Positions 1 through 9,853 of a DNA stretch of 56,666 bases are shown piece after piece. The stretch comes from Gemmatimonas sp. UBA7669 (GTDB taxonomy: Bacteria; Gemmatimonadota; Gemmatimonadetes; Gemmatimonadales; Gemmatimonadaceae). The stretch spans positions 19,596 to 76,261 of the forward strand of contig NZ_DLHL01000044.1 in NCBI RefSeq assembly GCF_002483225.1, written 5' to 3'. The notes beneath the pieces are model-generated. The model searched no databases and was not told the DNA's origin. It saw only the letters and a program-made list of their open reading frames with translations. The translations under genes and the position numbers were made by a program. Numbering within the stretch: the stretch's first letter is position 1; every line of letters starts with the position of its first letter.

Positions 1-32
1 TCTGCGAACTCTGCGCCCTCCATTTCTCTGCG
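1..32. repeat. ctctgcg-type short repeat at window edge
   Basis: Three copies of a (c)tctgcg core occur within 32 bases just downstream of the minus-strand GxxExxY gene. From memory, similar tctgcg-rich stretches flank GxxExxY genes in other environmental genomes. The stretch is cut by the window edge, so its full extent is unknown. Confidence 0.35.
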
Positions 33-47
33 TGAGCTGTTTGTCAT

Positions 48-440
48 TCATTCTTCCGGCTGATAATTGTTCACGATTCGGGTCACGCCATCCACCAGCC
101 GATATTGCCCGAAGTTGATCAGCAGCCCGATCGGGCGGTTCATGAGACGCAGGTAGGTAAGCAGTTGTTTTTCGTAGACGGCAGAGAGACGATCGGTGCA
201 CTTGAGCTCCACTGGTAGTGCGTCCTCCACCAACAGGTCGAGTCGAAACGCTCGCTCGATCTGCAGGCCCTTGTAGTTGAGTGCAATGGGAACCTGCCGT
301 TTGAACTCCAGCCCCCTTACTCGGAGTTCGAGGCACAGCAACTCCTCATATACCGACTCCAGTAGCCCCGGCCCGAGTGCCCGGTGAATGTCGATGGCGG
401 CGCCAATGACCTGGCCGCTGAGGGTGTCGAGCGATTCCAT
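48..440 (-). CDS. GxxExxY family protein (PD-(D/E)xK nuclease-like fold)
   Basis: A 130-residue protein with the defining motif G25-L-L-E28-S-V-Y31. The later D68 and the E78-L-K80 element fit the restriction-endonuclease-like (PD-(D/E)xK) core predicted for this family. Its length is typical of a complete member. The biological role of the family is not established; members are scattered in environmental bacteria and are often near short repeats, as here. It is divergent from the Asp-box protein gene, so the roughly 170 bases between 441 and 610 should hold both promoters. Family assignment is firm, function unknown. Confidence 0.85.
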   Translation of the reverse strand: MESLDTLSGQVIGAAIDIHRALGPGLLESVYEELLCLELRVRGLEFKRQVPIALNYKGLQIERAFRLDLLVEDALPVELKCTDRLSAVYEKQLLTYLRLMNRPIGLLINFGQYRLVDGVTRIVNNYQPEE

Positions 441-610
441 GCCCGATCATGCGCCAGGTCGTCACTGGACTGTCAGCGTCACCCGGCGCTGGCGTACGGC
501 CTGCCGTGAGCCGCGTGAATGTGATGACGAACGGACGGCGAGTTGCCGAGCAGGGCGCGGGTCTGCATCGTAGACGGGATCAGTTCCGTCCCTCCCTTTC
601 CCTGCCTCTG

Positions 611-3600
611 ATGTCCATGCGTTCTCTCACCTGGCTGGCGCTGCCGGCGTTGACGCTGCTGCAGCCACCCGCGACACGTCCTGCCGCGAGACCGGCCTCC
701 ACGGCCGCTGCGCCGCGCGCCGCGCTCGCGCCCGTCACGCTCGACAGCGCATTTCTGTCGGCATTTCGCTGGCGCAACATTGGTCCTGATCGCGGTGGAC
801 GATCCATCGCTGCGAGCGGCGTGAAGGGCCGCAAGCAGGAGGCCTACTTCGGCGCCACGGGTGGTGGGCTCTGGAAGACCACCAACGGCGGCGAGACCTG
901 GATGCCCGTCACCGACGGTCAGATCACGAGTGCGTCGGTGGGCGCGGTGGCCGTGAGCGAGTCGAATCCGGACATCGTGTACATCGGCATGGGTGAAAGT
1001 GCCATTCGTGGCAACATCATGCCCGGTGATGGCATCTACAAGAGCAGCGACGCCGGCAAGACATGGAAGCATGTTGGCTTCCGCACGGTGGACGCGATCT
1101 CCAAGATCCGCATTCATCCCACCAATCCGGACATCGTCTACGCCGCGGTGTTCGGCAAATACAGCACCACCAGCGAAGAGCGTGGCGTGTACAAGAGCAC
1201 CGACGGCGGTGCCACGTGGAAGCGCGTGCTGTTCCGTGATGCCAGGAGTGGCGCGGTAGACATCGCCCTCGATCGGACCAATCCGCAGGTGCTGTATGCG
1301 GCCTTGTGGGAAGCATACCGCAAGGAGTATCAGATGTCCTCGGGTGGTCCGGGCTCCGGTCTCTACAAGAGCACCGATGGCGGCGAGACCTGGACGGAAA
1401 TCACGCGCGCCAAGGGTCTCCCTTCGGGATTGGTCGGCAAGATCGGTGTGGCGCTCACGGCAGCCAATCCGAACCGCGTGTACGCGCTGATCGAGAACGA
1501 AAACGGCGGCCTGTTCAAGAGCGACGACGCGGGTGCGTCATGGACCCTCGTCAATAGTGACCGCAACATCCGGCAGCGCGCGTTCTACTACACGCACCTG
1601 TTCGCCGATCACAAGAACGCCGATCGTGTGTACATCCAGAACGTGTCGTTCTTCCGCTCGGATGACGCCGGCAAGACACTCACGAGCATTGGTCAGGGCA
1701 GTCATGGTGACTGGCACGACCTCTGGGTGAATCCCGACGATCCGGATCATCTGGTGGCAGGCAACGACGGGGGCGGCGCCGTGACCTTCAACGGTGGCCG
1801 TGCCTACTCGGCGCAGGACTTCCCCACCGAGCAGTGGTACCACGTCATCACCACCAAGCACGTGCCGTTTCATGTGTGCGGCTCGCAGCAGGACAACAGC
1901 ACGCTGTGCACGCCCATGAACTGGAACCTCGGGCGGCAGAACGCCGCGCCAGGACAGGAAGCACAGGGTGGCATGGCCGTGTCGTATCAGGTGGGCGGTG
2001 GCGAGCCCGGGTACATCGCACCCGATCCGCTGGATCTTGATGTGTTCTACGCCGGCACCAACAACGGCGGTTACGTGGACAAATTCAACAAGCGCACCGG
2101 GCTCTCGCGCGAGGTGAATCCGTATCCGTGGTTCTATTCCGGTGAGCCGTCCAAGGAAATCAAGGAGCGCTGGCAGTGGACCTTCCCCATCCTGTTCTCA
2201 CAGGTGGACCCGAAGCTGCTGTTCGTCTCCTCGCAGCGCCTCTGGGCCACACGCGACGGCGGCCGCACGTGGATGAACCTGAGTGGTGACCTCACACGTC
2301 ACGCACCGGAAACGCAGGAGAAGTCGGGCGGTCCCATCACGGGTGACATGAACGGTCCCGAGGTGTACGGCACGATCTTCTCGGTGGGCCCGAGCAAGAA
2401 GGACGTGAACACGATCTTCACGGGCTCCGACGACGGGTTGGTGTTCGTGACGCGCAACTTCGGCAAGACCTGGACGAACATCACGCCCAAGGACATGCCG
2501 GAGTTTGGCCGGGTATCGCAGCTTGATGCCTCGTCGCATGACGCGGGCACGGTGTACATGTCGGTGCGCCGTCCGCTGCTCGACGATCGCAAGCCGTACA
2601 TCTTCAAGACCACCGACTACGGCCGCACCTGGACCAAGATCGTCAATGGCCTGGGCGCGGAGGACTATGTGCACGCGGTGCGTGAAGACCCGACGCGCCG
2701 CGGGCTGCTGTACGCGGCCACGCAGCACGGGGTGTACATCTCCTATGACGACGGCGCCAACTGGCAGAGCCTCAAGCTCAACCTGCCCGACGTCCCGGTG
2801 GCCGACCTGATTGTCGAGCGCGATGAACTGGTCATCGGCACGCACGGCCGCGGTTTCTGGGTGATGGACAACATCGCGCCGCTGCGGCAGGCCACGCCGG
2901 CGGTGCAGGCGGCGTCACGCCATCTCTTCGCGCCGGCGGTGGGTTTGCGTTCTTCGCCGGGTGTCACGCTGTCGTGGCGCTTTGCCACGCGTCCGGTGCG
3001 CGGTACGCTGGCCATTCTCGATTCGGCGGGCAGTGTGGTGCGCGAATTCACGGGCGACACGGCCATGCAGGCCACGGCGGGAGGTGGCGGACGGCGCCGT
3101 GGCACGTCCAGCACGTTCCCGCTCGCGGCCGGTCTCACCCGCTTCACGTTTGATTTGCGGTCGACGGGTATCGAGAGCTTCCCGGGCATGATTCTCTGGG
3201 GCGCCGGAACGGCGGGACCCGCGCTGCCGCCGGGGCGCTATACCGTGCGTCTCACGGCCGATGGTGAAGAGCTCAAGGCGCCGCTGCGCATTCAGCGTAG
3301 CCCGCTCATTCCCGATGTGACCGACGCCGACTTGCGGCGCCAGTATGCCTTCGGCAAGCAGGTGCGTGACAAGACCAACGAGGCGCAGCGTGCCGTCATC
3401 GAGATTCGTCGGGTGAAGGCGCAGCTTGATGATCGCTACAAGCGCGCCAACGACGAGGCTGCGCTCAAGGCAAAGGGCGAATCGCTGCGCAAGAACGCCT
3501 CGGCCGTTGAAGAAAACGTGTACCAGGTGCGGAACCAGAGTGGTCAGGACCCACTCAACTTCCCCATCAAGGTCAACAACCGCCTGGCCAACCTGCTCGC

Positions 3601-3808
3601 CATGTCCGAGCGTGGTGACGGGCCGCCAGGCACCTACATGCCAGAAATCCTTGGCATTCTGAGCAAGGAGCTGGCGGGGTATCAGGCCACACTGGATCGC
3701 GTCTGGAAGACCGACCTGCCGGCAGTAAACGCCGAGCTGGCGCGTCTCAAGCTGCCTCCGGTCGACCCCAAGTGCACGGTGGTGACGGGCTGCAGCGCCA
3801 CGCCCTGA
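611..3808 (+). CDS. Secreted VPS10/sortilin-type Asp-box (BNR) repeat protein
   Basis: About 1065 residues. I place the start at ATG 611 (617 is an alternative) because the protein then begins with a short basic stretch and a hydrophobic signal peptide (MSMRSLTWLALPALTLLQPP); the upstream extension to 449 is not protein-like. There are about ten Asp-box motifs of the S/T-x-D-x-G-x-T-W type, for example KSSDAGKTWKHV, KSTDGGETWTEI and KTTDYGRTWTKI. They indicate one or two beta-propellers over the first roughly 750 residues. The last 250 residues contain a charged helical segment (around 3340-3560) and a Cys pair near the end. The family includes sialidase-like and sortilin-like folds. No catalytic residues could be assigned, so the substrate is unknown. 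It is probably exported to the periplasm or cell surface. Confidence 0.85.
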   Translation: MSMRSLTWLALPALTLLQPPATRPAARPASTAAAPRAALAPVTLDSAFLSAFRWRNIGPDRGGRSIAASGVKGRKQEAYFGATGGGLWKTTNGGETWMPVTDGQITSASVGAVAVSESNPDIVYIGMGESAIRGNIMPGDGIYKSSDAGKTWKHVGFRTVDAISKIRIHPTNPDIVYAAVFGKYSTTSEERGVYKSTDGGATWKRVLFRDARSGAVDIALDRTNPQVLYAALWEAYRKEYQMSSGGPGSGLYKSTDGGETWTEITRAKGLPSGLVGKIGVALTAANPNRVYALIENENGGLFKSDDAGASWTLVNSDRNIRQRAFYYTHLFADHKNADRVYIQNVSFFRSDDAGKTLTSIGQGSHGDWHDLWVNPDDPDHLVAGNDGGGAVTFNGGRAYSAQDFPTEQWYHVITTKHVPFHVCGSQQDNSTLCTPMNWNLGRQNAAPGQEAQGGMAVSYQVGGGEPGYIAPDPLDLDVFYAGTNNGGYVDKFNKRTGLSREVNPYPWFYSGEPSKEIKERWQWTFPILFSQVDPKLLFVSSQRLWATRDGGRTWMNLSGDLTRHAPETQEKSGGPITGDMNGPEVYGTIFSVGPSKKDVNTIFTGSDDGLVFVTRNFGKTWTNITPKDMPEFGRVSQLDASSHDAGTVYMSVRRPLLDDRKPYIFKTTDYGRTWTKIVNGLGAEDYVHAVREDPTRRGLLYAATQHGVYISYDDGANWQSLKLNLPDVPVADLIVERDELVIGTHGRGFWVMDNIAPLRQATPAVQAASRHLFAPAVGLRSSPGVTLSWRFATRPVRGTLAILDSAGSVVREFTGDTAMQATAGGGGRRRGTSSTFPLAAGLTRFTFDLRSTGIESFPGMILWGAGTAGPALPPGRYTVRLTADGEELKAPLRIQRSPLIPDVTDADLRRQYAFGKQVRDKTNEAQRAVIEIRRVKAQLDDRYKRANDEAALKAKGESLRKNASAVEENVYQVRNQSGQDPLNFPIKVNNRLANLLAMSERGDGPPGTYMPEILGILSKELAGYQATLDRVWKTDLPAVNAELARLKLPPVDPKCTVVTGCSATP

Positions 3809-3834
3809 TGCCCCTGCTGCCACGGTCGCGTTCG

Positions 3835-3854
3835 CGGTTGCGGTTGCGGTTGCG
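3835..3854. repeat. Short cggttg hexamer tandem repeat
   Basis: Three perfect copies of cggttg followed by a partial one lie between two plus-strand genes, preceded by two degenerate units (cggtcg, cgttcg). No coding or hairpin role is apparent. Confidence 0.5.
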
Positions 3855-3868
3855 GTGAAAGACCCTGC

Positions 3869-3915
3869 GTCGGGTTGGTCGGGCCCCCTTAGATTTGGGG
3901 CATGACCAACCCGAC
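3869..3915. promoter_or_regulatory. 12-bp perfect inverted repeat spanning the SDR start codon
   Basis: GTCGGGTTGGTC at 3869-3880 pairs perfectly with GACCAACCCGAC at 3904-3915. The 23-base loop contains the ATG at 3902 at its edge. In RNA this would form a stable stem sequestering the ribosome-binding region of the SDR gene. In DNA it could be a dimeric operator. The function is inferred only from position and symmetry. Confidence 0.45.
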
Positions 3916-4609
3916 TCGTCTTGTTGCCCTGGTGACCGGGGCCTCTCGTGGCATCGGCCAGGCCATCGCTCGGCGTCTGGCGCCCACCCACGACCTGATT
4001 CTGGCTGCGCGCGACGCGGCCCGGCTGGAAGAGGTGGCCGCAGCCTGTCGTGCGGCCGGGGCCTCGGTTGATACCGTGTCTGTCGATCTCACCAAACCGG
4101 CCTCCATTGCCAAGGCCTTTGATGGCCGCACGGTGGACGTTTTGGTGAACAACGCCGGCGTGGCACACCTCAAACCCTTCCTCGAGCTGTCGGCGGAGGA
4201 ATGGCATCATCAGGTGGACGTCAACGTGAACGCGTTGTTCCACGTCACGCGGGCCGTGTTGCCGGGCATGGTGCAGCGCGGCCGCGGACATGTGTGCATC
4301 ATCGGCAGTACCGCCGGTCGCAACACGTTTGTGGGTGGCACCTGCTATGTGGGTACGAAACACTTCGTGATGGGCTTTGCCGAATCGCTCATGCTCGAAG
4401 TGCGTGATGCCGGCGTCGGCGTGTCCGTCATCACGCCCGGTTCGGTGGCCACCGAGCTCTTTCCGCCGGGTACCAATACCACGTGGATGCTCGAACCCGG
4501 TGATGTGGCGGAGGCCGTGCATTTCGCGGTCACCACGCCGCCGGCGGTCCTGGTGCATCGCCTTGAGGTGCGGCCCCTCACGCCCAAGCGTCCCCGTCGT
4601 GCACCGTAA
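3902..4609 (+). CDS. SDR family NAD(P)-dependent oxidoreductase
   Basis: A 235-residue classical short-chain dehydrogenase/reductase. It has the nucleotide-binding motif TGASRGIG at residues 12-19, the NNAG structural motif, the catalytic Ser in IIGSTAG, and Y-x-x-x-K in CYVGTKHF. The first 40 residues form the Rossmann beta-alpha-beta. The substrate cannot be told from sequence; a 3-oxoacyl or sugar/alcohol reductase role is possible. It is separated from the next gene by only 8 bases, so it may be the first gene of the MoxR operon. The start codon lies in a 12-bp inverted repeat. Confidence 0.9.
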   Translation: MTNPTRLVALVTGASRGIGQAIARRLAPTHDLILAARDAARLEEVAAACRAAGASVDTVSVDLTKPASIAKAFDGRTVDVLVNNAGVAHLKPFLELSAEEWHHQVDVNVNALFHVTRAVLPGMVQRGRGHVCIIGSTAGRNTFVGGTCYVGTKHFVMGFAESLMLEVRDAGVGVSVITPGSVATELFPPGTNTTWMLEPGDVAEAVHFAVTTPPAVLVHRLEVRPLTPKRPRRAP

Positions 4610-4617
4610 CGCGGGGC

Positions 4618-5949
4618 GTGGTGCACATGCGTGATGCGCGTGAGCTGCTGGCGGTGCGTGAGGTGGCGCATGCGTTCCTGCTGGCCGAGCAGCCAGGTGA
4701 TGTGCAGCAGTTTGCGCTGGATCGCGTCACCCCGTTGCTGGGTGCGCAGTTCTCGCTCGTCATGCAACTGAGCAGCGATGGTGACCTGTTGCGACCTGTC
4801 GCGCAGCACGAATGGCCCGCGCCATACCGGGCGTGGATCGGTGCGCTGCGTGTGCGGGTGGGTGACGGTCCCAGTGGTATTGCGGTGGCCGAGCGACGGC
4901 TGGTGGAAGTGGAGGACCTCTTCGCGCAGCCGGAGCTCGAGACCTGGCATGAGGTGGCGCGGGAGCTCGGCTTTCGATCCATTCTTGCCGCGCCACTGGA
5001 AACGGCGGACGGGCCGATTGGTGCGGTGGCGTTCTACTTTGCCGACGCCACGCAGCTGAGTGAGGAACAGCGTACGCTGGTGCGGCTCGTTTCCGATCAA
5101 CTGGCGGCGGTCACCGACAAGGTGCGTCGCGTCGATGCTCTCAGACGGGCCAATGCGGCGCTGGCCGATGCCAACGCACAGTTGGAGGGGCAGGCGCACG
5201 AATGGAGTCAGCGAGCCTGGCAGCGTGCACGGCAGGAGCAGGCCATGGTGCAGGCCCTGCAGCGGCTCACCGACCCGACCGATACGCGAGACGCCGCGGA
5301 CCGCCTGAGAGCGGTGCGCACGCTGACAGATCATGCGGCGCGCCTGCTGGCCCTGCCGGGGCCGTCGACGCCGGTTCGCACGGATGAGGTGGACCCGCGC
5401 ACACCCATGCGTGATGCGCTGGACCGTTGGCGCGCGCGTGCGCCCATGCTCTCCATGCACCTTGTTGAACCCACGGTGCTGTTGCCCACCATGGTGACCG
5501 ACGCCGCGCTACTGACGGACGCGCTCGAGCTCACCCTGGGGCTTGCCGCCTGCGGCGCCTGCACTGCGGATGGCGATGTGCGGGCATCCATCCGAGTGGA
5601 ACGCGGCTGGATGGCGCTCTCGGTGGAATGGCGCGGGCAGGTGGTGCTGGAGCCGGTTCCTTCGACCGAAAACGGCCAGCTCACCTGGTCGGGCACGGAC
5701 CACGCGAATCGCGCGCCATCCAGCCAACTTCCACCGGATCCTCTGCGTATACTTCAGGTGCGGCCGGAGGCGCTCGAATGGGTCGCCGGCAGCCCGTACG
5801 CTGCCGTGAAACAGGCGGTGGCGACCATTGATCTGCCACTGGTTCGCGCCATGGTGCAGCGCCTTGGCGGCGACCTGCGGCTTGATGCCGAGGCCGGGCT
5901 CGACGCCCAATCGCAGGAAATCCGCCTCGTATTTCCCATCACCGCGTGA
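4618..5949 (+). CDS. GAF-domain sensor with degenerate histidine-kinase-like C-terminus
   Basis: 443 residues starting at GTG 4618 (a second GTG and an ATG follow within four codons). Residues 10-160 form a GAF-type sensor domain (GPSGIAVAERRLVEVEDLF and IGAVAFYFAD elements). A helical, probably coiled-coil segment of about 60 residues follows. The C-terminal third ends in LVRAMVQRLGGDLRLDAEAG and an LVFPI strand, resembling the last part of a HATPase_c domain. I see no clear phospho-acceptor H-box or N-box. It may therefore be a sensor/adaptor derived from a histidine kinase rather than an active kinase. It ends in GTGA, overlapping the next start. Confidence 0.7.
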   Translation: MVHMRDARELLAVREVAHAFLLAEQPGDVQQFALDRVTPLLGAQFSLVMQLSSDGDLLRPVAQHEWPAPYRAWIGALRVRVGDGPSGIAVAERRLVEVEDLFAQPELETWHEVARELGFRSILAAPLETADGPIGAVAFYFADATQLSEEQRTLVRLVSDQLAAVTDKVRRVDALRRANAALADANAQLEGQAHEWSQRAWQRARQEQAMVQALQRLTDPTDTRDAADRLRAVRTLTDHAARLLALPGPSTPVRTDEVDPRTPMRDALDRWRARAPMLSMHLVEPTVLLPTMVTDAALLTDALELTLGLAACGACTADGDVRASIRVERGWMALSVEWRGQVVLEPVPSTENGQLTWSGTDHANRAPSSQLPPDPLRILQVRPEALEWVAGSPYAAVKQAVATIDLPLVRAMVQRLGGDLRLDAEAGLDAQSQEIRLVFPITA

Positions 5950-6311
5950 ACTGCAGCCCCCAACGCATGTCTTCGTCACATCAGCAGTCGTCCCGCCAGT
6001 TGCAGGAGAGCCTCACGACCTGGTCCGTGTCTGAGGTGTTGCAGCAGGCCGTTGAATTCTTCGCGCGCCAGAGTGGCATTTACAGCGCGTTCCCCGAGAA
6101 ACAGGGACCGAGCCACGTGGTGCTGCGCGGACAGGGTGGCGAGGAACTCGTCATCGCGGCGCGTGAAACGCCGCAGGGGACGGCCGTATCGGGGTCGAGC
6201 TATCTCTTCGATCAGCAGGTGGCGCGTTTCCTCGCGTCCATGCCGCCGGTGGGCAGTCTGCCCGTCTCGGCATCCGCCGCCCTTCCCGCGAGCGTCGAGG
6301 GTGGGGCATGA
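5946..6311 (+). CDS. Hypothetical protein in MoxR operon
   Basis: A 121-residue soluble protein. GTG 5946 overlaps the upstream TGA by 4 bp, the pattern seen at most junctions of this operon; ATG 5967 is an alternative start giving 114 residues. It contains a helical stretch (VSEVLQQAVEFFARQ) followed by a small beta-rich part. No family was recognised. Its position between a GAF sensor and a ubiquitin-like protein suggests an accessory role in the same operon. Confidence 0.7.
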   Translation: MNCSPQRMSSSHQQSSRQLQESLTTWSVSEVLQQAVEFFARQSGIYSAFPEKQGPSHVVLRGQGGEELVIAARETPQGTAVSGSSYLFDQQVARFLASMPPVGSLPVSASAALPASVEGGA

Positions 6312-6648
6312 GCGCGACGCCTTCTGCGGCTCAGCAGTTCGTGAATGCGCTGCGTGTGCGTCCGGGTGTGCTCGAGGCGGCGCCGGTTGCAGCGGCGCAA
6401 TGGATGCTGCGCGTGCAGGCCGCCGACGTGTTCGACGCCGTGCGTGTGGCCTGTGAGCCGACCACGCGGGTTGCCGACATGAAGGCGCTGGCCATGCAGG
6501 CGCTTCTGCCTGACGTGGCGCAGCATGACACCTATCTGGTCAAGCTGCATGGCGCCGAGATCACCAACGAAACGCTGACACTGGAACAGGTGGGCGCCAG
6601 GAACGCGTCCACGTTGTTCCTCACGTCGCGTCGCCGGCGTCCGCTGCG

Positions 6649-6652
<4 letters not shown>
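6308..6652 (+). CDS. Ubiquitin-like beta-grasp protein upstream of MoxR
   Basis: 114 residues. From about residue 35 to the end the pattern follows ubiquitin closely: two strands (DAVRVACEPTTRV), a helix (ADMKALAMQALLP), a strand (TYLVKLHGAEI), a TLTLEQVG loop, and a last strand (ASTLFLTS) with a basic tail RRRRPLR. It lacks a terminal Gly-Gly, so it is more likely a non-conjugated beta-grasp module, as in EsaB/YukD proteins, than a protein modifier. It overlaps both neighbours by 4 bp and directly precedes the MoxR ATPase. The fold is inferred by eye, not by profile search. Confidence 0.6.
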
Positions 6653-7656
<1,004 letters not shown>

Positions 7657-7691
7657 CACGCAAGCGCGCGTGCGGTCGGCATGGTGCTCGC

Positions 7692-8597
7692 ATGACCCCT
7701 GAGCTCTCCGCCTACGGTCCACTGCTCGACGCGCTGCGCGGCGTGCGCTGGCCGGCGCGTCGCGCGGTGGGTGCCGCGCCGCCAGGAGGCCATCGCTCCA
7801 CGCAGCGCGGGACGGCAGGTGAGTTCACGGAGTATCGTGGCTATCGCCAGGGCGATGATCCGCGAACACTGGACTGGAAGCTGCTGGCGCGCAGCGACCG
7901 GGCCTTCGTGAAGGTGAGCGAGGATCGCGCGCTGCTCACCACCTGGGTGTTGCTCGACGCCGGCGCCCGCATGGCGTATCCCGCCGATGGGCGCACGCGC
8001 AGCAAGTGGGACATGGCCTGTCAGCTCGCCATGGGCCTTGTGGCGGTTGCGCATGCGGCGGCTGATCCGGTGGGCGTGCTGGTGGCCACGGCATCGGGGC
8101 CCCTACGACTTTCCCCGCGCACACGTCGTGGTACGGTGGCCGATGCGGCACGTACCCTGTCCGGTGTTCGTGCTGGTGGCGGTGCTGGTGTCGGTGCGAA
8201 CAATGGCGACTCGCGTCTTGCGCCGCTGCTGGCCACCGTGGCGCCGCGCTCCCGGGTCGTGGTGCTGAGCGACGCATTGAGTGATCTCGACGCGCTGCTC
8301 AAGACTGCGGCCTCCCAGGTGATTGGTGGGACGATGCTGGACTTCGTGCATGTCGTGGCGCGCGAAGAGCTCGATCCACCGGCCGGAGTGCATCTGGCCC
8401 GTGATCCGGTGGATCGTGCGCGTGAAGCGGTGTTGCCGGCGCGCGGGCGTTCGAGCTACACACAGAACTTCGCGGCGTTTCGTGCTGACGTCGCCGCGCG
8501 CTGGCGGGCCATCGGTGCCGGCTATCGCGAAGTCTGCACCGACGACGATGCCGCGCGTGCGGTGCGCGCGGTGATTGCGGGGGTACCGGCGTCATGA
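7692..8597 (+). CDS. DUF58 domain-containing protein
   Basis: 301 residues with the hallmark DUF58 segment: YRGYRQGDDPRTLDWKLLAR followed by a VKVSEDRALLTTWVLLDAG strand that resembles a VWA beta-strand with a partial MIDAS. DUF58 proteins are the standard partners of MoxR ATPases. The gene lies 35 bases after moxR and ends in ATGA, overlapping the BatA-like gene. No membrane segment is evident, unlike many DUF58 proteins. Confidence 0.92.
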   Translation: MTPELSAYGPLLDALRGVRWPARRAVGAAPPGGHRSTQRGTAGEFTEYRGYRQGDDPRTLDWKLLARSDRAFVKVSEDRALLTTWVLLDAGARMAYPADGRTRSKWDMACQLAMGLVAVAHAAADPVGVLVATASGPLRLSPRTRRGTVADAARTLSGVRAGGGAGVGANNGDSRLAPLLATVAPRSRVVVLSDALSDLDALLKTAASQVIGGTMLDFVHVVAREELDPPAGVHLARDPVDRAREAVLPARGRSSYTQNFAAFRADVAARWRAIGAGYREVCTDDDAARAVRAVIAGVPAS

Positions 8598-9853
8598 TCT
8601 CGATGCTGCTGCCGTGGGTACTCGGCGTGGCCGTTGCCGGCAGCGTGGTGGTGTTCGTCTGGCACCTGCTTTCTGTCAGACAACCGCCGGAGTTGCTGCT
8701 GCCCACTGCACGCTTTGTGCCCGGTGCGGACGCCCGTGCCGTGGCGCGTCGTCCGAAGCCCAGTGACCTGCTGCTTCTGCTGTCGCGTGTCGTGGCCGTG
8801 CTGGCCATTGGCGCGGCCTTCTCGGGCCTGCGCTGCGCAAGCGGCGGTGCGCAGTACGCTCGCCTTGTGTATGTGGACCGCCAGCACACAATGGATGCGT
8901 TGCCCGCAGCATCGCGCGTGCTGGACAGCGCCTCCGTGACCGATGTGGCCGGCGACACGGTTGGGCGTTGGCAGCGGCTCGACCTGCAGGTGGACCCCGG
9001 CGCGGCCCTGGCGCGCGCATGGTCGGATGTCGCATCGCTGCTCAGAGCATATCCATCGATTGAGCAGGTAGAGCTGGCCGTGCTCTTGCCGGCATCGGTG
9101 CAAAGTCGGCGCGGATGGGACGTGTGGCGCGCACAGTGGCCGGGCCCCGTGCGGGTCGTCGCGCGAGACTCAGTCGTTCGCGATGCTGAGCGCACGGTGG
9201 TGCTGCGCGGCGCGAAAGCGGACGACGTGGTGTCGTCCGCGCTGACGGTGCATGTGCCACAGGCTGCGCCACTCCGCGACGCCGTGGCAGCGTCCAGTGA
9301 AGCGCGTACCCTGGTTACGATTGCCCGGTCGGACAGCGTGCGCATGCCCCGTGACTATGCGGGAGTGTGGGTACAATGGGTCGATGGACGCGGACCTGTA
9401 CGCGATACGATGGCCGCGATGTCTGCTGCAGGTCGCACGGTCGTGGGCCCCTTTGTACGGCGTGGCGACTCACCGCGCGCTGAGGGCGGGCGCATCATCG
9501 CCTGGTGGAGCGACGGCGAACCCGCTGCCACGTCAAGAGTGCAGGGCTCAGCCTGCGTGGTTGATGTGCAAGTGGAGGTGCCACCGGGAAGTGACGTGCT
9601 GCTGTCACCGGAAGCCGGTGGACTGACGAGTGCCATTGTGAACGCCTGCGCGCCGGAGGGCCTGGCGGGCGCTTCATTGGCAGAGGACCCGGCTGCGGAC
9701 ACGTCGCAGTCGAGCACGGTCGCAGCAGTTCCGGCCGATCTGCTGCGCGCCCGGGTCACTGTGCCGCCACCCGATGCTGACAGGCGTTGGACCTTCGCGT
9801 TTCTGGTGTTGGCCGGTGTCGCGTTGCTGTTGGAATGGCGGATGCGCCAGTGA
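8594..9853 (+). CDS. BatA-like membrane protein (aerotolerance N-terminal domain)
   Basis: 419 residues. The N-terminus has the BatA/TIGR02226-type layout: a TM helix from about residue 6 (PWVLGVAVAGSVVVFVWHLL), the motif RRPKPSDLLLLLSRVVAVL with a second TM helix, then an extracytoplasmic domain of about 320 residues. A C-terminal TM helix (TFAFLVLAGVALLLEW) precedes a short basic tail. No VWA metal site is visible, so only the membrane scaffold of the family is conserved. It is translationally coupled at both ends. Confidence 0.8.
   Translation: MISMLLPWVLGVAVAGSVVVFVWHLLSVRQPPELLLPTARFVPGADARAVARRPKPSDLLLLLSRVVAVLAIGAAFSGLRCASGGAQYARLVYVDRQHTMDALPAASRVLDSASVTDVAGDTVGRWQRLDLQVDPGAALARAWSDVASLLRAYPSIEQVELAVLLPASVQSRRGWDVWRAQWPGPVRVVARDSVVRDAERTVVLRGAKADDVVSSALTVHVPQAAPLRDAVAASSEARTLVTIARSDSVRMPRDYAGVWVQWVDGRGPVRDTMAAMSAAGRTVVGPFVRRGDSPRAEGGRIIAWWSDGEPAATSRVQGSACVVDVQVEVPPGSDVLLSPEAGGLTSAIVNACAPEGLAGASLAEDPAADTSQSSTVAAVPADLLRARVTVPPPDADRRWTFAFLVLAGVALLLEWRMRQ

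Noticed and set aside
2915..4558. 547-codon open frame on the minus strand
   Set aside because: It is antisense to the end of the Asp-box protein and the SDR gene, both with clear family motifs; composition is His/Arg-rich as expected for a GC-rich shadow.
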